DNA from: JBEVNX01 sp040507895
GTDB lineage: Bacteria; Desulfobacterota; Binatia; JACPRU01
DNA: 16,502 nucleotides
Assembly (NCBI GenBank): GCA_040507895.1
Contig: JBEVNX010000234.1
Coordinates: 1-16,502, forward strand
Direction of reading: 5' to 3'
Below the pieces are notes generated by a model that was given only the letters and a program-made list of their open reading frames with translations, was not told the DNA's origin and searched no databases. The position numbers and the translations under genes are program-made. Shown piece after piece: positions 7,620 to 13,740 of the stretch. How positions within the stretch are numbered: the stretch's first letter is position 1; each line of letters starts with the position of its first letter.

Positions 7620-9347
7620 ATGAGGCGAACGGCGCAGCGCTGGACGCTCCAGGAGCCCGACGCCGCGCTCGCGGCTGGGCTCGAACAGACTCTCGGCGTA
7701 CGTCCGCTGCTCGCCCGCTTGTTGGTCAACCGCGGGTGGCACGACCCGGCCGTTGCCACCCGGGTGATCGATGCCTCGCTTTCCAAGGGCCTCCGCTCTC
7801 CGATGCTGTTTGCGGACATGGGGCGAGCCGCCGAGGCCCTGCTTCGGGCGATTCGCCAGGGCGACCGGATCGCGATCTACGGCGACTACGACGTCGACGG
7901 CATCTCCGCGAGCACCGAGCTGCTGCTGTTTCTGCGCGAGCTAGGTTGCGAGCCGCTGCTGCACATCCCCAATCGTATGACGGACGGCTACGGCTTGCGC
8001 GTCGGGGGCCTACGCTCGCTCGCGGAACGAGGGGCGCGGCTGATCGTCACCGCCGACTGCGGCGCCGCGGCACACGCCGAGATCGCCGAGGCCGCGCGCC
8101 TCGGCCTCGAGATGATCATCTGCGATCATCACCAGAATCCCGAAACGCGCCCGCCCGCGCTCGCCGTGCTCAATCCGGCGGTGACGGACGGCGGATTTCC
8201 ATTCCCCGGTCTGTGCGCCGCCGGCGTGGTGTTCTATCTTCTCCTCGGTACGCGCATGGTGCTGCGCGAGACGGGAGGACCGGTCCCCGACCTTCGCCGT
8301 TATCTCGACCTGGTCGCGCTCGGCACCGTCGCGGATCTCGTCCCACTGGTCGAGGAGAACCGGATTCTCGTCAAATACGGACTCCGTGAGATCGCCCGCA
8401 ACCCGCGGCCAGGCGTGCATGCTCTCCTCGAGGTCGGCGAGGTGGCGGAGGCGACGGTGGATGCGATCGGTTTCCGGCTGGGGCCCCGGCTCAACGCGAG
8501 CGGACGACTGGCCGATGCGACGCGGGCGGTGGAGCTATTGGCGTGTCACGAGCCGCAGACCGCTCGGCGCTTGGCGGCCGAGTTGGATGCTCACAATCGC
8601 GAGCGGCGCGGAATCGAGGACGCTACGATCGAGGAGGCCGAGCGAATGATCGCCGCGTTGCCGGATGCGTCGCGGCGGCGCAGCTTCGTTCTCGCCTCGG
8701 AAGGGTGGCACCCGGGAGTCATCGGAGTCGTCGCCGCGAGGCTCGTCGAGCGCCACTTCCGGCCGGTGGTGCTGCTGGCGATCGACGGAGATCTCGCACG
8801 GGGGTCCGCGCGAGGAATCCCGTCGGTCCATCTTTTCGAAGCGTTGCGCAAGTCGGCCGACCTGCTCGAACGGTTTGGCGGGCATCGCCTGGCGGCCGGG
8901 CTGACCATCCGTGCCGACCGCATCGATGCGCTGGCCGAGCGGCTCGAGGCGACCACGATGTCGATGACGACGGACGCTTCGTTCGTCCCGGAGTTGCGGA
9001 TCGATGCCCGGCTCGAACTGGACGCGGTCTGTCCGCAGACCCTGGAGGACATCTCGAAGCTCGAGCCTTACGGGCAGGGCAATCCGCGACCGCTTTTTCT
9101 CGCGGAGCGACTCGAAGTGACGTCGAGCCGCGTCGTCGGCGAGCGCCACCTCAAGCTCGGCGTCCGACAACGCGGCGGCCGGAAGATCTTCGATGCGATC
9201 GCGTTTCGCCGCGGCGAGGAGCGGCCTGAACCCGGCACGATGGTCGATCTCGTGTTCACGCCCGAACTCAGCAACTGGGAAGGCTTTGAACGGCTCCAGA
9301 TGATGGTTCGAGATCTCCGAGAATCGGCAGCTGTTTCAAAGACTTGA
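7620..9347 (+). CDS. recJ: Single-stranded-DNA-specific exonuclease RecJ
   Basis: RecJ degrades single-stranded DNA 5' to 3' in recombination (RecF pathway), mismatch and base-excision repair. The DHH-superfamily metal motifs are intact: DYDVDG at 89-94, TADCG at 144-148, DHH at 169-171, and the GTVADLVPL region. GFRLGPRLNASGRL follows. The DHHA1 half has ASEGWHPGVIGVVAARL and GGHRLAAG (420-427), and the C-terminal OB-like domain contains LEPYGQGNPRPLF. At 575 residues it is almost the length of the E. coli enzyme (577). The start at ATG 7620 puts RWTLQEPDAALAAGL at the N-terminus as in homologues. It lies 39 bases after secF without a visible terminator between, so it probably shares the transcript. 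The second motif has Ala-Ala-Ala after the Gly where many RecJ proteins have Ile-Ser, a minor change. Confidence 0.96.
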   Translation: MRRTAQRWTLQEPDAALAAGLEQTLGVRPLLARLLVNRGWHDPAVATRVIDASLSKGLRSPMLFADMGRAAEALLRAIRQGDRIAIYGDYDVDGISASTELLLFLRELGCEPLLHIPNRMTDGYGLRVGGLRSLAERGARLIVTADCGAAAHAEIAEAARLGLEMIICDHHQNPETRPPALAVLNPAVTDGGFPFPGLCAAGVVFYLLLGTRMVLRETGGPVPDLRRYLDLVALGTVADLVPLVEENRILVKYGLREIARNPRPGVHALLEVGEVAEATVDAIGFRLGPRLNASGRLADATRAVELLACHEPQTARRLAAELDAHNRERRGIEDATIEEAERMIAALPDASRRRSFVLASEGWHPGVIGVVAARLVERHFRPVVLLAIDGDLARGSARGIPSVHLFEALRKSADLLERFGGHRLAAGLTIRADRIDALAERLEATTMSMTTDASFVPELRIDARLELDAVCPQTLEDISKLEPYGQGNPRPLFLAERLEVTSSRVVGERHLKLGVRQRGGRKIFDAIAFRRGEERPEPGTMVDLVFTPELSNWEGFERLQMMVRDLRESAAVSKT

Positions 9348-9376
9348 GCTAGTTCGTCGACGATCAAACGGGTTTC

Positions 9377-9405
9377 TTGACCCTCGTAATACGCGGTGTT
9401 AGAAA
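9377..9405 (+). promoter_or_regulatory. Sigma70-like promoter for the helix-turn-helix/pmtA-like pair
   Basis: TTGACC (9377-9382, five of six consensus bases) is followed after exactly 17 bases by TAGAAA (9400-9405, four of six). The site sits in the 126-base gap between the recJ stop and the helix-turn-helix gene start. It lies in the AT-richest stretch of an otherwise very GC-rich window. A start of transcription near 9412 would leave a leader of about 60 bases. It suggests the pair is transcribed separately from the recJ operon. The bacterium's sigma factor preference is unknown. Confidence 0.45.
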
Positions 9406-9473
9406 TTTTCGTTGACCGCGAGCTCGCTCGGTTCGATCCGCGTGGAAGGCTGCGCAGTCGCTGGGATAGAGCG

Positions 9474-9665
9474 ATGACGGACAAAGACGATGTTCTCTTG
9501 AACAGCAAGGAGGTCGCGCGCCTCCTGGACTTGAGCCCGGACACCGTCAACGAGTTCGCGCGCAAGAGCATCCTCCCGGCGTTCAAGAAGGGCAGACAGT
9601 GGCGCTTCCGCAGACGCGACGTCGCCTCGTTCAAGCGCCAACTTCACGGCGCGACCGCTGCCTGA
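9474..9665 (+). CDS. Small excisionase/MerR-like helix-turn-helix DNA-binding protein (HTH_17 type)
   Basis: The 63-residue protein is nearly all one winged helix-turn-helix domain. LLNSKEVARLLDLSPDTVNEFAR (residues 8-30, helix-turn-helix) is followed by KKGRQWRFRRRDVASF, the wing and last helix typical of the HTH_17/excisionase family. Such single-domain proteins bind DNA in transcriptional control or as phage excisionases. Nothing else here looks phage-like, so a regulatory role is the better inference. The frame is open upstream to a GTG at 9396, but ATG 9474 gives the normal family N-terminus. The upstream codons look like leader sequence that overlaps the promoter. It lies 99 bases before the methyltransferase gene on the same strand, so it may control or be co-transcribed with it. 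The target is unknown. Confidence 0.75.
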   Translation: MTDKDDVLLNSKEVARLLDLSPDTVNEFARKSILPAFKKGRQWRFRRRDVASFKRQLHGATAA

Positions 9666-9733
9666 TCCAGAGCAGCCGAACCGCGACGCAGGTACTTCAT
9701 CGCCGAGAATCGTTTTTCTTGCGACGGTGTTTG

Positions 9734-9752
9734 TGCAAAAGAAGCCTTTGCA
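9734..9752. promoter_or_regulatory. Short inverted repeat before the methyltransferase gene (possible operator or RNA hairpin)
   Basis: TGCAAA (9734-9739) and TTTGCA (9747-9752) form a perfect 6-bp inverted repeat with a 7-base spacer. It ends 12 bases before the ATG at 9765 and just before the GAGGTG ribosome-binding site. It lies in an AT-rich island within GC-rich DNA. It could be an operator for the helix-turn-helix protein encoded upstream, or a small leader hairpin limiting access to the ribosome-binding site. A 6-bp arm may also be chance. Confidence 0.3.
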
Positions 9753-9755
9753 TCC

Positions 9756-9761
9756 GAGGTG
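9756..9761 (+). promoter_or_regulatory. Strong Shine-Dalgarno deciding the methyltransferase start
   Basis: GAGGTG at 9756-9761 lies a few bases before ATG 9765. The in-frame GTG at 9759 is part of this Shine-Dalgarno itself, so the ATG is the start. Good ribosome-binding sites are rare in this window, which makes this one notable. Confidence 0.6.
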
Positions 9762-9764
9762 ACG

Positions 9765-10418
9765 ATGGCGTTCGCGGGAGCGGATCCGCACGAGAGCAAG
9801 ATCTACTACGAGTTCTCGCATCTCTACGACCGGATCTTCACTCGATTCTTCTTCCCGCGCATCGTCTCGACGATCCGCAGTCTGAAGATTCCCGCCGGCG
9901 CCAAGGTGCTCGAGGTCGGTGTCGGTACCGGGCTCTCCCTTCCCGCTTACCCGCAGCACGCGGAGGTGACCGGCATCGATTTAGCGCCCGAGATGCTGGA
10001 GCAGGCGCAACGCAAGGTGAGCACCGAAGGCTGGCACCACATTCGCCTGCTGCAGATGGACGCTCTCGATCTCGAGTTCGATGACGAGGAGTTCGACTAC
10101 ATCACGGCGTTTCACGTCGTGAGCGTCGTACCGGACCATGCGAGTTTGATGAAGGAGATGGTGCGCGTCTGTAAGCCGGGCGGGACTTTGGTCATCATCA
10201 ATCATTTCCGTAGCCGCCGGGCCTGGCTTGCCCTGGCGGTCGATCGGCTCGACCCGGTCACGCGCAAGCTCGGTTGGCGGACCACTCTCAAGTGTTCCGA
10301 TCTGTTCGCCGACGTGCCGCTGCAAATCGAGCGGAGCTTCAAGACGTCCGAATCTTCGCTCTTCACCGTAGTCATCGCCCGCAAGCCGGAGAGCTCGCTG
10401 GCGAGCGCGGCGCGCTAG
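9765..10418 (+). CDS. PmtA-like phospholipid N-methyltransferase (class I SAM-dependent)
   Basis: A 217-residue Rossmann-fold methyltransferase. Motif I is VLEVGVGTGLSLP (48-60), followed by VTGIDLAPEMLEQA (SAM-binding acidic residue Asp72), MDALDLEF, and FHVVSVVPDHASLMKEMVRVCKPGG leading to INHF. The GTGLSLPxYP, IDLxPEML and SVVPD...INHF combination is characteristic of Rhodobacter-type phosphatidylethanolamine N-methyltransferases (PmtA). These make phosphatidylcholine or its mono/dimethyl precursors at the inner-membrane surface. The N-terminal YYEFSHLYDRIFTRFFFPR also fits. No TM segment is present, as expected for the soluble PmtA type. Family membership is likely but substrate is inferred; a UbiE-like or other small-molecule methyltransferase is the alternative. 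ATG 9765 is preferred because of its Shine-Dalgarno. It stands after the helix-turn-helix gene and converges with the lipid-transport operon. Confidence 0.72.
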   Translation: MAFAGADPHESKIYYEFSHLYDRIFTRFFFPRIVSTIRSLKIPAGAKVLEVGVGTGLSLPAYPQHAEVTGIDLAPEMLEQAQRKVSTEGWHHIRLLQMDALDLEFDDEEFDYITAFHVVSVVPDHASLMKEMVRVCKPGGTLVIINHFRSRRAWLALAVDRLDPVTRKLGWRTTLKCSDLFADVPLQIERSFKTSESSLFTVVIARKPESSLASAAR

Positions 10419-10439
10419 GCTCGGTTCGAGCGGGCGCGC
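10410..10439. terminator. Hairpin between convergent stop codons (possible bidirectional terminator)
   Basis: GCGCGC (10410-10415) pairs with GCGCGC (10434-10439), and inside it GCTCG (10419-10423) pairs with CGAGC (10427-10431) around a GTT loop. Unpaired TAG/GG form an internal loop. The structure spans the methyltransferase TAG (10416-10418) and ends next to the last stop of the minus-strand operon (TAA at 10442-10440). It can form in transcripts from either side. No T tract is present, so efficiency as an intrinsic terminator is doubtful. Confidence 0.35.
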
Positions 10440-11024
10440 TTACTGGACGAACGTCTTCTTCGGTGCGAACGGGATAATGCCGCGGCGCAGCAGCACGCTG
10501 GCATCCCGGGCGCTGCGCGTCACGAACCAGCGACGGTAGATCCGTAGCGTGTCGCGGTCACTGGCGAAGAGCTCGTCCAGGCTCATTTGCGACAGCACGC
10601 GCACGAAGTCGAGGAAGCGTGTGGACATCTCGGTGAACAGATCCGTCACCCCTCGACCGAGCTGGGCGCCGGGAAGGGTCGCCAGGCGGCGATAGGCCAA
10701 GCCCCCGAGTGACGTGTAGTATTCAGGGCCGACGGCGGTGCTTTCGAGGCTCTCGGTGAACACGCCGCTGACGAAGAGCGCGGTATCCCCGACGTACTTC
10801 AGTCGCTGGTAACGCTCGGGCGGAGCCCCGTCGAGGGATTCGAGAAAATCGAGCGCGAGAGGGCGATCGAGGAGTCCCTCCTCGCATCGAACGAATCGCT
10901 CTAGCAGCTGGACTAAGTAGAATTCCGCCGTCTCGCTCGGAAGCACCTTTTGCTCGTCGCACGCTTGGCGCAGCAGCTCCCGAAAGAAATCCTTCGCCGT
11001 GCTCCGCAGTAGCCGCTCGCTCAT
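10440..11024 (-). CDS. Conserved-looking cytoplasmic protein of unknown function, last gene of the mla-type operon
   Basis: I recognise no named domain. The 194-residue protein (from ATG 11024) is alpha-helical looking, without signal peptide or TM segment, so it is probably cytoplasmic. Distinctive stretches are EFYLVQLLERFV (34-45), RLKYVGDTALFVSGVF (74-89), EYYTSLGGLAYRRLA (101-115) and a C-terminal RIYRRWFVTRSARDASVLLRRG-type helix with many Arg. The aromatic/Gly-rich middle looks like a conserved core; I have a general impression of similar unnamed proteins in deltaproteobacteria but cannot name a family. The frame extends to a GTG at 11054 (ten more residues). ATG 11024 is preferred because GGAAG lies five bases before it. 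It follows the MlaD-like gene by 66 bases on the same strand. It cannot be MlaC, which is a secreted periplasmic protein. A role linked to the lipid transporter is inferred only from position. Confidence 0.7.
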   Translation of the reverse strand: MSERLLRSTAKDFFRELLRQACDEQKVLPSETAEFYLVQLLERFVRCEEGLLDRPLALDFLESLDGAPPERYQRLKYVGDTALFVSGVFTESLESTAVGPEYYTSLGGLAYRRLATLPGAQLGRGVTDLFTEMSTRFLDFVRVLSQMSLDELFASDRDTLRIYRRWFVTRSARDASVLLRRGIIPFAPKKTFVQ

Positions 11025-11090
11025 CGCTTCTTCCACCAGATGCAGAATGGCCACGGCGCATGCAAGAGTCGGCTCGGGCTCGACCTCGCA

Positions 11091-12167
11091 TCACGGCGCC
11101 GCTTCGGGGGCCGGCGTGGGTGCCGCGAGCGGCGGCGTCACCTCCGGCGGCGCCGGGCCGTAGGGAGGGAACAAGCCGCGGAACCCACGATAGAAGGAGA
11201 ACATCCAGCTCTCGCGAGTCGAGGAGACGAGCCCTTTGGCATCGCGATAGAGGCTCGGATCGTTCACCAGCTGAGCGGCGGTGCCGGAGCCGTGGTTGAT
11301 CTTCTCGGAGATCTCGGCGAGGTTTTCCGCCGCGCGACGCAGGTCCCGCAAGAGCGCATCGCCATAGGCTCGATCCAGCATGAGCTGCGGCAGAGCCCCC
11401 TGCGCCGCGGTCAGCTTGGCGCTGAAGCTCGCCAGATCGCTCGACGCGCGGTCGAGATTGGCGAGCACACGCTGCGCCTGATCGCCGCGTTTCAAGAGCA
11501 CGCCGAGCGCTCCCTTGCCGCCTTCGATTTCCTTGAGGATGCGCTCGAACGATGCCGTCGTGCCCTCCACGTGCGCCATCGTGCGCTGCAGGTCGGCCAG
11601 CGTCGTCGCGCCCTGCTCGCGGTTCTTCACCATCTGTCCGAGTAGACCCTCCCCGTGCTCGATCGACGCCAAGACGGTGCGCAGCGAATTGGTCGTTTCG
11701 ACGACGTTGGTGACGATGTCTCCGCTCTCGCCGAGCAGTGCCTCGTAGTCGATCGGATCCGCCGAGGGGATGATGGAGCCCGGCGGCAACACGGGGGACT
11801 GGGGAGACCCGCCGGCGATCTCGACGTACTTGTCGCCGAGCAAGCCGATCGTGCGGATGCGCGCGACGGAGTCCTCGCGAATGCGCGGTCCGGCGTCGCC
11901 CGAGATGCTGACCGACACCACGATGTACGTGGCGCCCGGATCATCGGAAAACGACACGCTCTGCACCGACCCGATGTCTACGCCGGTCAAGCTCACGGGC
12001 GAGCCAACCCGGAGTCCGTTGATGCGAGCGAAGCGGATCTCGTAGGCTTGCTTGGGCTCCCAGAAGCGCTGCTCGCGGCCGATCCAGAACGTACCGAGCA
12101 TGGCGAGCGTCAACGCGACCACCACGGTGGCACCCACGCGGACCGTTCGTTGTGAGGAAGTCGGCAT
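11091..12167 (-). CDS. mlaD: MlaD-like MCE-domain lipid transport protein
   Basis: MCE proteins form hexameric rings in the periplasm, anchored to the inner-membrane MlaE-MlaF transporter, and pass phospholipids between membranes. The 358-residue protein has one N-terminal TM (about 11-29) and then an MCE domain (about 40-120) with RINGLRVGSPVSLTGVDIGSV and RTIGLLGDKYVEIAGG. A long helical region carries four degenerate repeats of a G-x-G-x-LG-x-L pattern (near 168-181, 213-227, 254-265 and 288-303). The last 25 residues are Pro/Ala-rich and probably unstructured. It is about twice the length of E. coli MlaD (183) because of this C-terminal region, as is common in other phyla. The start has a clear AGGAGA ribosome-binding site. 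It sits 18 bases after the MlaF-like gene. Confidence 0.9.
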   Translation of the reverse strand: MPTSSQRTVRVGATVVVALTLAMLGTFWIGREQRFWEPKQAYEIRFARINGLRVGSPVSLTGVDIGSVQSVSFSDDPGATYIVVSVSISGDAGPRIREDSVARIRTIGLLGDKYVEIAGGSPQSPVLPPGSIIPSADPIDYEALLGESGDIVTNVVETTNSLRTVLASIEHGEGLLGQMVKNREQGATTLADLQRTMAHVEGTTASFERILKEIEGGKGALGVLLKRGDQAQRVLANLDRASSDLASFSAKLTAAQGALPQLMLDRAYGDALLRDLRRAAENLAEISEKINHGSGTAAQLVNDPSLYRDAKGLVSSTRESWMFSFYRGFRGLFPPYGPAPPEVTPPLAAPTPAPEAAP

Positions 12168-12170
12168 TCG

Positions 12171-12176
12171 TCTCCT
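12171..12176 (-). promoter_or_regulatory. Strong Shine-Dalgarno of the mlaD-like gene
   Basis: On the minus strand AGGAGA (12176 down to 12171) lies three bases before the ATG at 12167. It is the best ribosome-binding site in the window and suggests the periplasmic ring subunit is made in larger amounts than the membrane subunits. MlaD is hexameric whereas MlaE and MlaF are dimeric in characterised complexes, so higher output would make sense. Confidence 0.6.
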
Positions 12177-12185
12177 GGGACCGAT

Positions 12186-12932
12186 TCAAGCGGCGGCGTC
12201 GAGGAACTCGCGCAGTATGGGTTGCGAGCTGCGCCGCGTCTCCTCCGGCGTGCCTACGAAGGCGATCCTCCCGTCGTGCAGGAATGCGATCCGATCGGCG
12301 ACGTGAAAGGCGCAGTGAAGGTCGTGCGTCACCACCACGCCGCTGAGGCCGAGTCGCTGCTGCAGGTCCCGGATCAGCACGTTGATTTTCTGAGCGACCA
12401 CCGGGTCGAGCCCCGTCGTTGGCTCGTCGTACAGCATGACCTCCGGCTCGAGCGCGAGAGCTCGCGCGAGACCGGCTCGCTTGCGCATTCCCCCAGAGAG
12501 CTCGGCGGGCATGAGGAGCGCCGCGTCACGCAGGCCGACGACCTCGAGCAGTTGGTCCACTCGCTCGCGGATCTTCGATTCGGAGACCTGTCCGGCCTCG
12601 CGAATGGGATAAGCGACGTTGTCGAGGACGCTCATCGAGTCGAATAGCGCGGCCATTTGGAAGAGCATCCCGACCTTGCGCCGGATCGGCCCGAGGTCGA
12701 CCTCCGCGAGTTGCGCGATGTTCTCACCCGCGACGAGCACCTCGCCGCGATCGGGGCGTAGGAGGCCGTTCATGTGCTTGAGAAGCACACTCTTGCCCGA
12801 GCCACTGCCGCCGAGGATGACGAGCGTCTCGCCACGCCGTACATCGAGGTCGAGGCCTCGCAGCACCTGCTTCGCGCCGAAGGCCTTGTAGAGCGCGACG
12901 CAAGAGACGAGCGGGACGAACGTCCGCGTCAT
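12186..12932 (-). CDS. mlaF: MlaF-like ABC transporter ATP-binding protein
   Basis: This cytoplasmic ATPase powers MCE-type phospholipid transport. All nucleotide-binding motifs are present in 248 residues: Walker A GGSGSGKS (41-48), Q-loop in FQMAALFDSM, signature LSGGMRKRAGLARAL, Walker B VMLYDEPTTGLDP, and the switch histidine in VTHDL. GMLFQMAALFDSMSVLDNVA and the LSGGM...KRAGLARA form are typical of the MlaF/Ttg2A subfamily rather than of import ATPases. Its ATG at 12932 overlaps the MlaE-like stop by ATGA, so the permease and ATPase are translationally coupled, suiting a 1:1 complex. It ends 18 bases before the MlaD-like start. The C-terminus (SSQPILREFLDAAA) is of the normal family type. 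Confidence 0.95.
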   Translation of the reverse strand: MTRTFVPLVSCVALYKAFGAKQVLRGLDLDVRRGETLVILGGSGSGKSVLLKHMNGLLRPDRGEVLVAGENIAQLAEVDLGPIRRKVGMLFQMAALFDSMSVLDNVAYPIREAGQVSESKIRERVDQLLEVVGLRDAALLMPAELSGGMRKRAGLARALALEPEVMLYDEPTTGLDPVVAQKINVLIRDLQQRLGLSGVVVTHDLHCAFHVADRIAFLHDGRIAFVGTPEETRRSSQPILREFLDAAA

Positions 12933-13720
12933 AGCGCGAGGAACAGCTTGCTCAAAAAGAAGTCACTGATCAGGACCGCCACGGAGGCAGCCACCACCGT
13001 CGCGGTGGTCGCCCGCCCGACTCCGTCGGCGCCACCTCGCGCTTCGAGCCCGTTGCGGCAGGCGATGATGCCGATGAAGTAGGCGAAGAACACCGCCTTC
13101 GCGAGGCCGCTGAAGAAGTCGCTGAAGGCGAGCGCTTGCAGCATCGTCCGGGTGTAGAACTCGGTCGTCAGCCCCAGTTCCGTGACCGAGATCAGGCAAC
13201 CCCCAGCGATGCCGACGGCATCCGCGATCACCGTCAGCAGCGGCAGCATGACGAGCAACGCGGCGACGCGCGGCACGACCAGCTTGCGAACCGGGTCGGC
13301 CCCCAGCGATCGGATGGCGTCGATCTGTTCCGAGACAGCCATGCTGCCGATCTCGGCAGTGATGCCGGCGCCGACCCGCCCTCCGACCATCAGCGCGGTG
13401 AGCACCGGCGCCAGCTCGCGCAGTAGGCTCACTCCGACGATTCGACTCACGAAGATCTGCGCGCCGAACTTGGCGAGAAAGTTTCCCATCTGGAGCGCGA
13501 GCACCATGCCCATGAACACGGCGGTCAGGTTCACGATCGAGAGGCTGCGCACACCCACTTGGTCGAGCTGCTCGATGACGAGAGCCACGTCGCGCCGCGA
13601 GCGGATGCCGTGCCGGGCGGCCGCGAAGGATAGCTCCGCGATCTCGCCGCTGGCGCGTAGGAACCGGGACAGTGCTGGGAGCCTCGCAGTATGGATCTCG
13701 GCGGCCCCGGTGTTCACCAT
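12929..13720 (-). CDS. mlaE: MlaE-like permease of an MCE phospholipid transporter
   Basis: The 263-residue integral membrane protein forms the permease dimer under the MlaD ring. Family blocks are evident: EQLDQVGVRSLSIVNLTAVF, GMVLALQ, ELAPVLTALMVGGRVGAGIT followed by AEIGSMAVSEQIDAIRSLGADP (126-143 region), LVVPRV, and GGADGVGRATTATVVAASVA before the last TM. The frame is open up to 13999, but the extra 93 residues are Arg-rich shadow sequence inside the neighbouring gene. ATG 13720 gives almost the E. coli length (260). There is no fused STAS (MlaB-like) domain. The gene follows the unrecognised six-TM gene by 20 bases and overlaps the ATPase gene by four bases at its 3' end. Confidence 0.94.
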   Translation of the reverse strand: MVNTGAAEIHTARLPALSRFLRASGEIAELSFAAARHGIRSRRDVALVIEQLDQVGVRSLSIVNLTAVFMGMVLALQMGNFLAKFGAQIFVSRIVGVSLLRELAPVLTALMVGGRVGAGITAEIGSMAVSEQIDAIRSLGADPVRKLVVPRVAALLVMLPLLTVIADAVGIAGGCLISVTELGLTTEFYTRTMLQALAFSDFFSGLAKAVFFAYFIGIIACRNGLEARGGADGVGRATTATVVAASVAVLISDFFLSKLFLAL

Positions 13721-13740
13721 GATGGGCGTCGTCGAACGGC

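Noticed and set aside
6624..7742. A 372-codon minus-strand frame opposite secF and the recJ start
   Set aside because: Composition is extreme (His, Arg, Asp, Glu) with no hydrophobic core, and it lies opposite well-identified genes.
9396..9473. GTG-started longer form of the helix-turn-helix protein
   Set aside because: The extra 26 residues would begin inside the predicted promoter and show no helix-turn-helix family features.
9474..9665. Helix-turn-helix protein as a sign of a prophage or integrated element
   Set aside because: Excisionase-like folds are also common in chromosomal regulators, and no integrase, attachment repeats or phage genes are visible nearby.
9711..9720. T-rich run after the helix-turn-helix gene as an intrinsic terminator
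   Set aside because: No convincing GC stem precedes the T run, so it does not qualify as a terminator.
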